Shown here piece after piece: positions 23,699 through 35,301 of a DNA stretch of 64,000 nt. Numbering within the stretch: the stretch's first letter is position 1; every line of letters begins with the position of its first letter. The stretch lies in NCBI RefSeq assembly GCF_001659605.2, contig NC_035162.2, positions 12,109,248-12,173,247 on the forward strand, written 5' to 3'. This stretch comes from Manihot esculenta. Taxonomy: Eukaryota > Streptophyta > Magnoliopsida > Malpighiales > Euphorbiaceae. The notes beneath the pieces were generated by a model, which saw only the letters and a list, made by a program, of their open reading frames with translations, was not told where the DNA came from and made no database searches. The position numbers and the translations under genes were made by a program.

Positions 23699-24500
23699 AA
23701 GCTTACACATGCATTTCTACCCCATGAACTTGCATAAAACTTGTTTAAAACATAAAATGAGCTCAAGATCGGCCTTTACCTCTTGAAGATCGAGAGGAAC
23801 ACGACCCTAGCTCGGAGATGGGAGAAATGGAGTTTCTTGAACCTCTAAGCTCCAAAACTTGCTATTTGCTCAAAGATCTTCAAAACAAAGTGGAAACTCA
23901 TGAAAATCAAGAAAGATTGAAGGAAGAAACTCAAAATCGGTGAGGGATGGCGGAGAGCTCACCTTGGCCGAAATGGGGAGAAAAGCTCGCCCGTTTCGAA
24001 CAAGGGACCCTTTTATAGGTGGCTGGCTAGGCCACATTCGGGGGCCGAATGTGCCTCCGTAACGCATGCAAGTTTGGCGGCCGAAGGTAAAGTTCGGCGA
24101 AGCTTACACATGCATTTCTATTCCATGAACTTGCATAAAACTTGTTTAAAACATAAAATGAGCTCAAGATCGGCCTTTACCTCTTGAAGATCGAGAGGAA
24201 CACGACCCTATCTCGGAGATGGGAGAAATGGAGTTTCTTGAACCTCCAAGCTCCAAAACTTGCTATTTGCTCAAAGATCTTCAAAACAAAGTGGAAACTC
24301 ATGAAAATCAAGAAAGATTGAAGGAAGAAACTCAAAATCGGTGAGGGATGGCGGAGAGCTCACCTTGGCCGAAATGGGGAGAAAAGCTCGCCCGTTTCGG
24401 ACAAGGGACCCTTTTATAGGTGGCTGGCCAGGCCACATTCGGGGGCCGAATGTGCCTCCATAACGCATGCAAGTTCGGCGGCCGAAGGTAAAGTTCGGCG
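23699..24500 (-). repeat. Direct tandem duplication, 2 x 401 bp
   Basis: AAGCTTACACATGCATTTCT begins both copies, 401 bp apart, and both end in GTAAAGTTCGGCG. The copies differ at only a few positions, such as GTTCGG versus GTTTGG. Each includes a TATA box and a splice-donor-like site, so the LTR promoter region is doubled. Confidence 0.9.
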
Positions 24501-24777
24501 GCCGAACCTGGACTTCTCTCACTTATGCTTTCGGGGGCCTAACGTGCCTCCAAAACGCATGCATGTTCGGCGGCCGAACTTGAGTTTTGGCGGCCGAACC
24601 TGGGTTTTCCTCCAAAGCTATTTTCATGCAAAAACTCATTTAATCTCATACTGAAAATCATAAAATACATGAAAACATTTTATAAAAACATGATTTTACC
24701 CTTCTAGAGATCTCCGACATCCGAGAATCCACCGGACGGTAGGAATTTCGATACTGGAGTCTAGCCGGGTATTACAA

Positions 24778-27444
24778 GACCTAGCACCCTTATGCATTGC
24801 ATATCCCCCATTGACAACACCTTTTGAGCTAAAGACAGGTCTGATCCATCTCCTTCCCAAATTCAGAGGCCTAGAAAATGAAGATCCTCACAAGCATTTG
24901 AAGGCATTCCACGCTGTATGCTCAACCATGAGACCCCAAGGTATTCCAGAAGAGGATATCAAACTTAGAGCCTTCCCTTTCTCCCTTGATGACTATGCCA
25001 AGGAATGGCTATTCTATTTGCCACCCGGATCCATCACATCATGAGCTGATATGGTAAGAGCATTCTTGAGAAAATTCTTCCCAACCTCAAAAGCCATAGG
25101 CATCCGTCGAGAGATAAGTGGCATAAGGCAAAAGCACTCTGAAGGCTTGTATGAGTACTGGGAGAGGTTCAAAAAGTTGTGCACAAGCTGCCCTCAACAT
25201 GATATTTCTGACCAATCTCTCATTGAGTACTTCTATGGAGGTTTGCTACCCTCAGAGAGAAAATTTATTGACGCAGCATGTGGAGGGTCAATTGAAAGAA
25301 AATCACCTCGAGAGATGAGGGACTTAATTTCCACCATGGCTGCAGCTTCTCAGCAATTTGGAGATCAAGAGCAGCCACCAAGAAGGGTAAATGAGGTGAG
25401 TACATCCATTTTAGCATCCCAAATTTCTGAATTCACCAATGCTGTCCGTAGCCTTGTTGTGGGTCAAACCCAACAAGTCCAGCAAATTCAGCAGCCCAAG
25501 ACATGTGGAATATGTGCCAACAACCACCCAACTGATCTATGTCCTTCCCTTCAAGAGGAGGACCAGCAAGTCAATGCTGTTGGAGGTTTCAATGGGCAAA
25601 TAAGGTATGATCCCTATGCAAATACTTATAATCCAGGCTGGAGGGACCATCCAAATTTCAGTTATGCAAGGGGAAACCAATACCCAAGCTACTAGCAAAG
25701 GAACCAAGCTCAAGCTGCACCTCAGAACTCCAATGCATCTCTTGAAGAGATTGTGAAGAATTTAGCAAGTACCGTGCAAAATCTTGAGAAACAAGTGAGC
25801 CAAATGTCCACTTCAATGAGCAAATATGAGTCTCAAGGGAAGCTACCCTCCCAAACTGAGATAAATCCAAGACAAAATGCTAGTGCCATCACATTGAGGA
25901 GTGGTAAGGAATTGCAAGACAATAGGGCTGAAAAATTACAAAAACAGGCCATGGAAGAAATTCTGCCAGAAAGTGATCAGGGCAGTGATTTGCCCAATTC
26001 ACTCGTAGAAACTGACCCGATCGCTGGGCAAACTGAGCTGTCCAGCAGTGATTTGCCCAAATCACCAGAGAAGGCAGAGAGTGATCTGCTCAAATCAACA
26101 GACCAGGTAGAATCTAGTCAAAGGCAGAAACAGCAACCAGCAGAAAATTTCAAAGTACCTCCTCCCTTCCCAAAGAGATTTGCAAGGTCCTAAAAGGAGA
26201 AAGAAGAAAAAGAGATACTTGAGACACTCCGCAAGGTGGAAATCAACATTCCCCTACTTGATGTTGTAAAGCAAATTCCAAGGTATGCCAAGTTTCTCAA
26301 AGATCTATGCACCAACCGAAGGAAACTTGCTGAACATGAAAAGGTAAGTGTAGGGGAGTGTGTTTCAGCTGTCATCCAAAGGAAACTCCCAACCAAATGC
26401 AAGGATAGAGGAATGTTTGCCATTTCATGCAAAATAGGCAACATAGGGATAAAGAAGGCCATGTGCGACCTTGGGGCATCAATCAATGTCATGCCCCTTT
26501 CTATTTTTAACTTGTTGAATGCAGGTACACTCAAGGGCACCAGCATTATAATCCAGTTGGCTGACCGATCTGTTGTCTACCCCAAAGGAGTGCTTGAAGA
26601 TGTGTTGGTGCAAGTGGACCAATTAGTCTTTCCAGCATATTTTTATGTTATTGACATGGAGGAAGACAAGAGCAACACCACCTCTGATATCCTACTTGGA
26701 AGCCCATTCTTAAGTACAGCAAGAACTAAAATTGATGTGCATGATGGCACATTGACTATGGAGTTTGAAGGGGAAGTTATCAAATTTAATATTTATGATG
26801 CCATGAAATTCCCCAATGATGTTTCCCCTGTTTATGGCCTTGATGTTATTGATGATTTAAGTCAAGAAATTTTTGATTTTGATCAAGAAAATTTACTTTA
26901 TGATGGTCTTTGCAGGAAAGGAGAAGTGGACAGCAACATCACTGAAGCAGAAAAAACAGCAGACTGCTGTAACTTGCTGGATGTGGGTGATTTGCCCAGT
27001 GATTTGCCCAGATCACCAGATAATCTGCTCAAATCACAGACCAAATCACTGGAGCAGACAGACTTGACAGAGAGTGATTTGCCCAGATCACCAGATAATC
27101 TGCCCAAATCACAGCCCAAATCAGACAGCAAACAGCATAAATCAGATCAGACAGCAGTTACACCAGAACTGAAACCCTTGCCTAGCCACCTAAAATATGC
27201 CTACTTGGGAGCTGGAAATACATTTCCAGTAATTATTTCTAACCAGCTCAGCCAAAAAGAAGAGGAAAAGCTCCTTGATGTGTTAAGGAAGCACAAAAAA
27301 GCAATTGGGTGGACCTTGGAGGACATAAAAGGCACTTCAAGACCATTTGGTGGAGGCTCATCTCACCAGAATCAAGGACAGAATGCAACATATGGAGCAC
27401 TTGCTGCAGCTGCTGGAGGACCATTTTCTGCCCCAGCACCGTGA
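24778..27444 (+). pseudogene. Ath1 gag-protease, with three in-frame stops and a pol deletion
   Basis: A single frame runs from the Tk1 junction to 27444, interrupted by stops at 25042-25044, 25693-25695 and 26191-26193. Gag features: PFELKTGLIHLLPKFRG, LRAFPFSLDDYAKEWLFYLPPG, then FLRKFFPTSKA. The nucleocapsid-like stretch is CGICANNHPTDLCPS. A coiled-coil-like segment follows (NLASTVQNLEKQVSQMSTSM). The protease has the Athila-type active site CDLGASINVMPLSIF and ILLGSPFL. Residues after it carry repeats of SDLPRSP/NLLKSQ that match the DNA motif repeated through the element. The last 35 residues are not RT, so pol was deleted. Confidence 0.85.
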
Positions 27445-28571
27445 CAGACAGTGATTTGACCAGTGATTTGCCCAAATCACTGGCCAAATCACTCATAGGC
27501 CAGGAAGTCCTTTTCCCTTTTCTTCTTAATTTTTTTTTATATATATATATGCTTACACATTGAGGACAATGTTTGTCATAGGTGTGGGGGTATTATTAGG
27601 TTATTTTTATTGATTCCATCATCTTTTTGTTTCTTTTTGTTTCTTTTTGTTTCTTTTTGCATTGTTTTTACCCCTTTTTGTACACACCAGAATTTTTTTC
27701 ACACTCCTAACACACACACACAGAATTTTGTAGCTAATTGCTCTACTCAACATAGATAACAAGGTTGAAAGAGTTCCCTTATCTCATGACCCCATTGATT
27801 TGCCACCCCTTTAAGCCTAAATTGAATCATTCACAGTATGCTACCTTCACTTAGGGAGTTTTTCTCTTGAATTGAATCCTTAAATTTACCAAGGTCAAGG
27901 GGAATAAAAATAAAAATACATGCAAACACAAAGTTAGTGTAACTCCCTATGAGCTGATTTGCCCAAATTATCATGAAAAACCAGCACAAAGCACAAATCA
28001 TAAACCTGTTCCAAAGGTCTAAGACTATGAACTGAGCCTAAAAGCCACTTGGAGAAGTGACTGACTGAGTAACCGGGGGTGTATCACCCATGTACACAAT
28101 TGCGTAAAAAGTTCAGTGACTTTTTCAAGCAAATAAGTTTCGATGGTCTAGACTATGAACAGAGCTAGTAGCCACTTGAACAAGTGACTAACTGAGTAAC
28201 CGGGGGTGTATCACCCATGTACACAATCGCGTAAAAAGGTTAGTGACTTTTTCAGGCAAGGATAAGAATAAGTGCTGCTGAAAATAAAAATAAAAATTAA
28301 AAGGAGAAAGAGAGAAGGTGGCAAGTCACTCCTAGGGGTTGTATTAAACCTAACATAAAGGAATAAGCATGACTGAGTCAAAAACCTTTCTCTTGACCAT
28401 GGTAGGTGAAAGGAAACAAGGAAAGGAGAGGATGACCTTAGAGCATGTACTCTATAATGTGATAATTCAGATTAGGAGTCTAGGGGGGCTGATTAAGTGG
28501 TATTTAGGCTCTAAGGAAAAAGGGGCTTGATTGGCTAAGTTATTTGTTGCTTGAGGACAAGCAAAAAGCTA
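27445..28571 (+). other. Ath1 3' non-coding region with an extra polypurine-like tract and tandem repeats
   Basis: No coding capacity was recognised. It contains a T-rich run of TTTCTTTTTG units near 27628-27660 and a GGTGTGGGGGTATT tract at 27581-27594 identical to the one next to the LTR. A roughly 120-bp direct repeat lies at 28015-28262. Confidence 0.75.
28015..28262 (+). repeat. Direct tandem repeat in Ath1, two units of about 120 bp
   Basis: Both units contain GAGTAACCGGGGGTGTATCA followed by CCCATGTACACAAT and GCGTAAAAAG. They diverge at the start (GAAGTGACTGACTGAG versus CAAGTGACTAACTGAG). Confidence 0.85.
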
Positions 28572-28585
28572 GGTGTGGGGGTATT
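28572..28585 (+). other. Polypurine tract of Ath1
   Basis: GGTGTGGGGGTATT lies directly before the TGATCAAG start of the LTR, the position where plus-strand DNA synthesis is primed. Confidence 0.8.
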
Positions 28586-30080
28586 TGATCAAGTATAATT
28601 TAGCCACATTTTTATCATAATTATTATTGTTTATTTACACATTTTTTAGTTTAATTTATGGTTTTTATCTTGTTTTTACAGAAAAGGAAGAAATTGGAAA
28701 ATTGGAGAAAAAGTGCAGAAAATTGACAGAAAAGTGATTGGGTCAGTGATTTGCCCAAATCACTGCCCAGATCAAGCTGAAGCAGAAACCTGGAGGCAAC
28801 AGACAGAAGTGATATGGGCAAGTGATTTGCCCAAGACACTCGAAGACACTGGCCAAATCACTCACAGAGACAGAGAGGACTGACTCACAGAAAAGTGATT
28901 GGGTCAGTGATTTGCCCAAAACACTCAAATCACCAGGCAAATCACTTTGACAGCAGAAACTGACAGCAGAGCGGGAAATTGGGCAGAAAACAGAAATTCG
29001 AATTTTCAGAAGTCCAAATCCAACCTAATCACTGCCAACATAAAACCAAGAGCCACGAAAGAGTTTCTCATCCAAGGAATTCCAATTGCAATTAAAATCA
29101 ACATCAAAAGAGGAGTCAAACACCAAATCAAAAAGGGATTTCAAAACCCTAGATAGATAGAATTCTTCAGCTATAAAAGGAGAGCCTCCAAACCAGCAAA
29201 GCAGCATCTTCTGATCAGCTATTCAGCCTCCTCTCCCTCTCGGCAGAACTGCAGTTTCTTCCCTTTTTCTTTTCTTTTCATCTTTTGTGTATTATGTCCA
29301 CCATGAGTGGCTAAACACTTTCTTTTCTAGTTGAAGTTGGTGAATTTTAGATTTTGTGATGAATTGAGAGATTTAAATCTCCATTGTTAAACTTCTATTT
29401 ATTACCAATATTTATGCAATTTGATCTTTCTATAATTGTTGCTTTACTTTTAGAATCAATAAGGGCCCATTGCTTTTAATTGCTTGAGTAACAATTGTTT
29501 AAATAATTTAGGTCCGTAATTGCTTAGAATATTTAAACTCACATTTAATCAAGTTGCATGATCTAAACTTGACCACGCGGTTGGCAAGGTTAGAATTAGG
29601 TTTCTCTAAGTCTTAATGCAGTTAACAGTTGTTCGATGCCAAAGGCCCCAAGGACGTTCCTTGGCAACTTGTTAACTAGTGTTTGATTAGCGAACGTTTC
29701 CTAATCAAACTAGAACTAAGGAGGAATTTGGATTGTGAGAAGCGTCTTCCACATCCTAAACTAATTTATTGAGATAAATAGGAGTATTAAAGAATCAATG
29801 ATCAATTCTAAACAATCTGAAAAAGATCCATACTTCAACTAGAAGCTTTTCTAGCTTATTGATTTACTCATCTTTAAATTATTGCTTTCTTTTGCTATTT
29901 AGTATTAATCCATCAACTCAAAACCCCCTCTTTTAATTACTTGTTATTTACTTGACCTAGTCATTATTAGGAAAATCATTGGTGTCAATTCCCTGTGGTT
30001 CGACCTTATTGCCACTATCTACAAGTTAATTGTTGATTGTTTAATAGGTTTATTTTTGACGGCTTCGACAACCGTTATCA
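28586..30080 (+). repeat. Ath1 3' LTR (about 1495 bp)
   Basis: Starts TGATCAAGTATAATT right after the polypurine tract and ends CCGTTATCA. A TATAAAAG box occurs near 29172-29179. The first 360 bp contain several copies of AGTGATTTGCCCAAATCACT-like motif also present in the coding part. The partner LTR is outside the window, so the right edge at 30080 rests on terminus shape and on the resumption of the repeat shared with 45061. Confidence 0.75.
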
Positions 30081-30086
30081 ACGGGC

Positions 30087-33000
30087 AAAATAACAAACAA
30101 GCAGTTTGGCATTACTCATAGATAATTTATGCAAAAAATAATTTAAGTATGAGAATACAATGAAATTTGAATGGATAGGAAAAATAAAAGCAAATAACTG
30201 AAAAGTAAGAGAAAGGTTCAAAATTTTATTAATTTAATCACTCCTTCCCTATATCATTTGAATGAGTTATAGAAGCAGTAAGGGATGGGGGAGCAAAACT
30301 AACTAGGTTATTTATGAGATTGCCCTCATACAGTCTATGGGGGCAAGGAAGGGGGGTTCGTGGGCAAGGGATTATCGTTCTCTCCGTAGTAGACCTCTTC
30401 ACCATCAAAATCAAGTTCGGGGGCTCGTAAGTCAGCCAACGAAGTGGAGGGGGGCATCACGAGCAACTTTGGGGCATTAGTTGAAGCTTGAAGCGAATAT
30501 GCAAAAGATCTCTTTATATATTTTTTCCTTTAGCTCCGCTGAGCCCTTATACTCCTCCAACCGTGCTTCGCAAACTTGTTAAATTTTCTCCTTTAGCTCT
30601 GCAGAGTCCTTGTATTCCTGTAGCCACGCTTCACAGGCCTACTAAACTCCATCCTTTACAACTCGGGCAATCCTCAATAAGGAGGCACACCTCTCTATCA
30701 GGGCAGAAACCTCTTGGCAGAGTTGCTGCTGCTAAGGTCAAGACTCCTCCACTACCAAAGTTATGCCTTTCAAGTCCTCGATGTGCTTGTTAGGCTCGTG
30801 CTGGAGGATAGTAGTACGAGCCAAGGCCTCGTCACGTTGGGCCCAGGCCTTATCGTGTTGACGACAGATCTCCTCTAAAGTAGACGGTTGTGTGAGAGCT
30901 TCATCTCGCTGAGATTCTGCCACAGAAGCTCCCTGGGAAGCCTTGGCGACCTCTTCTTTCATCTCCCCCAATTGCTTGGTGAAATCTTTAATTTGCTCTC
31001 AAAACTCGATGTTGTGCCCATGAGCCTCACTTGTGGCAATCAGATTTTCATCCCAGCGTGCCTCAGCAATGCACTAGCCTATCGAGCTCTGGAGAGATTA
31101 ATTTCGTGCATCGATTTCCATGAACATGTCAAAGGCCTACCATAAAAAAGAAAAAGATAATGTCAAAAAAACTGCAAACTTAAAAACGAAATTAAGAAGG
31201 ACAAACAACGTACCATGACGAACATCTCCCTCAGACTGTCCCCGAGGGCCTCTATAGAGCACAAGCTGAAAGCAGCCTGCTGTTTGGTAGCACAAGTCAG
31301 ATGGTTGACAAGGGCCAAAAAGTGAGGGTCAGAAGCATTAGGGACCCCCCTAAACAACATCCTGACTATAGAGGCTAGTGTGGACTCAACAGTCACTTCG
31401 GCGGCATTCAATAACTCATTTTCCGCTGCAAACAATAAGTGCTCTACCACCTTTTTCCCCTTATCAACAGAAGGGGAAGGGGCTGCCCTGCAGGTTCTAA
31501 AGTCTGGGCACGTTTAGCAGTCCTGCCTTCGATGGTGATAGCACCCACAGCTTGAAGGGGTGGGACATCCAAGGGAGTAGTCCTAATGCCCTCTTCCGAG
31601 CTACTCTCAGCTGACTTGCTAATTGCGATAGCTCCTTAAGAACTTTTTTTGGAGCAGGGGCAGCCTTAGAAGAAGCCAATACTTTAAAAAGTATCGACGT
31701 CCTGGAAGCCGCTGAACGCGAACCCCCTGACAGGAGCACCAAAACCAAAGAAGGTGCAAGAGTAGGAGTAGAACAATGAGCCGACGGTGAGGGAGCGACA
31801 GCTTGAAAAATCTCCCTAGTCATATCAGCAACAGACTTGTAGGCCTTAAAAGCAGCCAGAGTCTCCTTCATGCTCTCCCTAGACAAAATGAAGTTCTTGG
31901 GAAGCTTGATGGAATTCATTGACACGTCAGAAACTGAAAAAGAAGTATCAATGCAATTAGAGCTTGAAATAACAAAAGGAGAATGTAAAGAAGAAGAAAT
32001 AAAAAAAATACCAGCCTCCCAGTAGTTCTGTAAGTTAGACATGAATATTCACTTATCGACATCATATTTCTTCCTTACAGAGGTTAGTCGGAGAAAGCAA
32101 ATTTGGTCTATTAGGATTAGCCTAGGGAGGTCATTACAACCCTGAGGGAACTCCCCCTAGGAGAGGTCGATGTCCTAGTTGATTTTCGAGCCCTCCTTTA
32201 GCTTGATAATAACAAACTATTCCGCCCAACCCTTTATGGAATCCTTATACTCAATGAATATTGACAATCCACCTTGGGAGCCAAAATAGTAGAACACGTG
32301 GTTAGACCTAACTAGATAAAAGAAGGTGCAGAACAACTCAAGGGAGGAAGCAAAACCCCAACACAAGCAGATTGACTCAAAACAACACATAAATAGGATA
32401 GAATTAAGTGATCGCATCCGAGGGGTCACTTTGAAGTGACGGAAGACCTTGATAAAAAAAGGGGTAAATAGAAAAGTAAGACCGAACTCGTGTTGTTTCA
32501 CAAAAAAGATCAAGTTACGTCCTTGCAGAGCATCCACCAAGCCTTTCGGCAAAGAGTTAGGAAGAATGATTCTTTCGTTAGGCAAAAGAGCTCTAATTTT
32601 GAAAATAGTGGTATCAACGAGGTAATAGGAGAAATAGTGAGAGAAAGAAGGGGTAACAGAAAATACTAGACCAACCACCTCCGGAATTCTAATAGAAGCC
32701 ATGAGAGGATCAGGATGTACCTCGAATTGGAAAATCAAGAATTATAGAGGAAAGGAGGAGCAAGATAGCAGAAGCACTGCAAGAGGCAGAGCAATGAGCA
32801 ACGAGCAAAAGCAAGAGCACAAGTTTGAAATGGGAGAAGACAAAAAAATGACGTTTTGACAAAACTCTCCTAGAATTGTGCGGTAATAATTGGGTCTCGA
32901 AGTTTACCCTTTCATAAATAATGCAATAATTAATGAGCGGGTAAATGGGCACTTGATTACAGCTGGACTTCAGAAGTCCAGGCCTTGGTGGAGCCCATAT

Positions 33001-33150
33001 TAGAATAAGTGAGCCTGAGTTCAATTAGGACTCAAGGTACAGCTCTATGTCTTATGAAAGTCCGGACTCGATCCAGATAGGCCAGACTGGACTGAAATAC
33101 ATTTGAGAGAGCTTTAGCTCCACATATCCGCCAGTGTACGTAGAACAACG
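30087..33150 (-). pseudogene. Degenerate transposon gene copy 1 (gag-like N-terminus, coiled-coil C-terminus)
   Basis: Minus-strand sequence with weakly preserved coding. It starts near 32700 with MASIRIPEVVGLVF and encodes a domain resembling the plant 'putative gypsy type transposon' family (Transposase_28-like): LPNSLPKGL ... FTPFFIKVFRHFKVTPRMRSLNS. Then come a Ser/Lys/Ala-rich middle (31497-32042), an Ala-rich segment (VEHLLFAAENELLNAAE, 31163-31450) and a charged coiled coil (QRDEALTQPSTLEEICRQ..KAWAQRDEAL, 30738-30971). Possible GT-AG introns separate these blocks, but several in-frame stops are present. The right edge against the ACCase fragment (about 33150-33185) is uncertain. The family assignment is from memory of motif style only. 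30087-31713 matches 45061-46698. Confidence 0.5.
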
Positions 33151-33185
33151 ACCCCATAACACCCGAGATTATGTCTCAGAGACAC

Positions 33186-35301
33186 TGCATGGAAATATCT
33201 ACCCCTGAATTCCCTTCTGGAAGGACAATTTTAGTAGTAGCAAACGATGTGACCTTCAAAGCTGGGTCTTTTGGGCCAAGAGAGGATGCATTTTTCTTTG
33301 CAGTAACTGATCTTGCTTGCACTAAAAAGCTGCCTTAAATTTATTTGGCAGCAAACTACGGTGCCCGAATTGGAGTTGCTGAGGAAGTAAAATCCTGCTT
33401 TAAAGTTGGTTGGTCAGATGAATCATGCCCAGAACGTGGTTTTCAATATGTATATTTGAGCCCTGAGGATTACACTCACATTGGATCATCTGTGATAGCC
33501 CATGAGTTAAAGCTGCCTAGTGGAGAAATCAGATGGGTGATAGAAGCCATTGTTGGCAAGGAGGATGGCTTGGGAGTAGAGAATTTATCAGGAAGTGGGG
33601 CCATTGCTAGTGCATATTCTAGGGCATACAAGGAAACCTTCACGTTGACATATGTCACTGGTAGAACAGTGGGAATTGGTGCTTATTTAGCTCGGCTTGG
33701 GATGCGATGCATACAGAGGCTTGATCAACCAATTATTTTGACTGGTTTCTCTGCACTAAACAAACTCCTTGGCCGTGAGGTGTACAGCTCTCACATGCAA
33801 CTTGGTGGACCTAAAATAATGGCAACCAACGGAGTAGTGCATCTTACTGTCTCAGATGATCTGGAAGGCGTATCCGCCATTCTGAATTGGCTAAGCTGTA
33901 TTCCTCCTCATATTGGTGGCACACTTCCAATTCTAAGCCCTTCAGATCCTACTGAAAGGCCTGTGGAGTACTTCCCAGAAAACTCATGTGACCCTCGTGC
34001 TGCTATTTGTGGTGCCACAGACAGTAGTGGGAAGTGGCTTGGGGGTATTTTTGACAGGAATAGTTTTGTTGAGACACTGGAAGGCTGGGCTAGGACAGTT
34101 GTAACTGGAAGGGCAAAGCTTGGAGGAATCCCTGTTGGAATAATTGCTGTTGAGACACAAACTGTAATGCAAGTGATTCCTGCTGACCCAGGACAGCTTG
34201 ATTCTCATGAGAGGGTTGTCCCTCAGGCTGGGCAAGTATGGTTTCCAGATTCTGCCACCAAAACAGCTCAAGCAATATTGGATTTCAACCGAGAAGAGCT
34301 TCCACTTTTCATTCTTGCTAACTGGAGAGGCTTTTCAGGTGGACAGAGGGATCTTTTTGAAGGGATACTTCAGGCAGGTTCAACCATAGTTGAGAACCTC
34401 AGGACATACAAGCAACCTGTTTTTGTGTACATCCCCATGATGGGTGAGCTTCGTGGTAGGGCATGGGTTGTCGTGGATAGTCAGATCAATTCAGACCGCA
34501 TCGAAATGTATGCTGATCGAACAGCTAAAGGAAATGTCCTTGAGCCTGAAGGAATGATCGAGATTAAATTCAGGACAAAAGAGCTGCTTGAATGCATGGG
34601 TCGGCTTGATCAGCAGCTAATCACTTTGAAGGCAAAACTTCAGGAAGCCCAACATAGTGGAACTTATGGGATGGTTGAATCTATACAACAGCAGATAAAA
34701 TCCCGTGAAAAGCAACTCTTGCCAGTGTACACTCAGATAGCCACCAGATTTGCGGAGCTTCATGATTCTTCCCTGAGGATGGCTGCAAAGGGAGTGATCA
34801 GAGAAGTTGTGGATTGGGGCAGATCCCGGGTTTACTTCTACAAAAGGTTGCGTAGGAGAATTGCCGAGGATTCACTAATGAAGACTCTGAAAGATGCAGC
34901 TGGTGATAATCTGTCACATAAACCTGCAATGGACTTGATCAAAAAGTGGTTTCTGGATTCAGATATTGCGAGAGGCAGGGAAGATGCATGGGGGGACGAC
35001 GAAGCTTTCTTTGCATGGAAGGATGATCCAAGGAATTATGAAGAGAATTTACAAGAATTGAGAGTCCAGAAGGTATTGCTTCAATTAGCAAGCATTGGTG
35101 AATCCTTGTCAGATTTGAAAGCTCTACCTCAAGGGCTTGCTGCCCTTCTAAGAAAGGTAAACCATTATATATAGACTTTGATTTACTCATACTTCAATCT
35201 TGTTTACTCCTCAAACCATGAGATGATGGATTGTATTAATGCAGGTGGACCCATCAAGCCGAGGGCAATTGATTAATGAGCTCCGTAAAGTGCTTAATTG
35301 A
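33186..35301 (+). pseudogene. ACC1: 3' fragment of homomeric acetyl-CoA carboxylase (carboxyltransferase domain), truncated with one nonsense codon
   Basis: Homomeric ACCase makes malonyl-CoA in the plant cytosol, and its C-terminal third is the carboxyltransferase. Homology begins abruptly at CMEISTPEFPSGRTIL and runs to the natural stop at 35299-35301. Recognisable stretches are GARIGVAEEVKSCF, KEDGLGVENLSGSGAIA, YLARLGMRCIQRLDQPIILTG, GGIPVGIIAVETQTV, LPLFILANWRGFSGGQRDLFEGIL and VYIPMMGELRGRAWVVVDS. The exon ends at 35156, with a GT-AG intron 35157-35244 before the last 18 codons. A TAA at 33336-33338 replaces a Leu codon, two codons before the conserved YLAAN. The biotin carboxylase, carrier and central domains are absent upstream, where the repeat copy begins. 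Apart from the stop the frame is clean over about 650 codons, so loss is fairly recent. Confidence 0.92.
35157..35244 (+). other. Last intron of the ACCase fragment
   Basis: GTAAAC at the donor and TTAATGCAG at the acceptor. Removing it joins LLRK to VDPSSRGQLINELRKVLN, the normal end of the protein. An intron present here argues against a processed (RNA-derived) copy. Confidence 0.88.

Larger units (their letters stand above)
1..24776 (-). mobile_element. Tk1: Ty3/gypsy chromovirus (Tekay/Del-like), host of two nested elements, runs off the left edge
   Basis: Minus-strand LTR retrotransposon seen in three pieces: up to 2250, 11932-13440 and 20480-24776. Rejoining across Tk2 and Tk3 gives the order 5' LTR, tRNA primer site, gag, protease, RT, RNase H, integrase, as in Ty3/gypsy elements. 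The two interruptions are proved by 5-bp target duplications (GGGGT at 2246/11932, CCTTG at 13436/20480). Coding is broken by in-frame TAG codons at 13392-13394 and 11991-11993 and by a 1-bp loss near 1221, so it cannot make a full polyprotein. Its 5' LTR ends at 24776, and the next base is inside the gag frame of an Athila-like element, which is therefore the older host. Its 3' LTR may be the 1-542 sequence, but this cannot be confirmed inside the window. Confidence 0.85.
22066..24776 (-). repeat. Tk1 5' LTR (2711 bp) with a 401-bp internal tandem duplication
   Basis: Bounded on the plus strand by TGTAACGACCC and GGGTATTACA. It is about 300-500 bp longer than sister LTRs because of a direct duplication (23699-24099 and 24100-24500). 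A minus-strand TATAAAA sits in each duplicated copy (24412-24418 and 24011-24017), the outer one 358 bp from the LTR start. A splice-donor-like AGAG/GTAAAG motif also occurs in each copy. A three-unit cassette array lies at 22704-22851. Confidence 0.92.
24777..30080 (+). mobile_element. Ath1: Athila-like Ty3/gypsy element, internally deleted, 5' part beyond the window
   Basis: The gag frame is open from the first base after Tk1, so Tk1 inserted into Ath1 gag. The order is gag-protease 24778-27444, a non-coding region with tandem repeats, a polypurine tract 28572-28585, and the 3' LTR 28586-30080. RT, RNase H and integrase are missing: sequence matching the segment between protease and RT is followed by unrelated 3' sequence near 27335. 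The LTR contains the CCCTGTGGTTCGACC motif often seen in Athila LTRs. Confidence 0.82.

Noticed and set aside
27335..27444. C-terminal Gly/Ala-rich tail of the Ath1 frame as an env-like domain
   Set aside because: It begins where pol homology stops and has no signal peptide, membrane segment or known motif; most likely chance coding across a deletion joint.
27628..27665. Repeated TTTCTTTTTG as a functional tract
   Set aside because: A simple-sequence run in a non-coding part of a dead element; nothing suggests a role.
30087..33150. Terminal inverted repeats or Helitron ends for the degenerate repeat
   Set aside because: I compared both ends of copy 1 and saw no inverted repeat, CACTA end or CTRR hairpin end, so I did not assign a DNA-transposon class.
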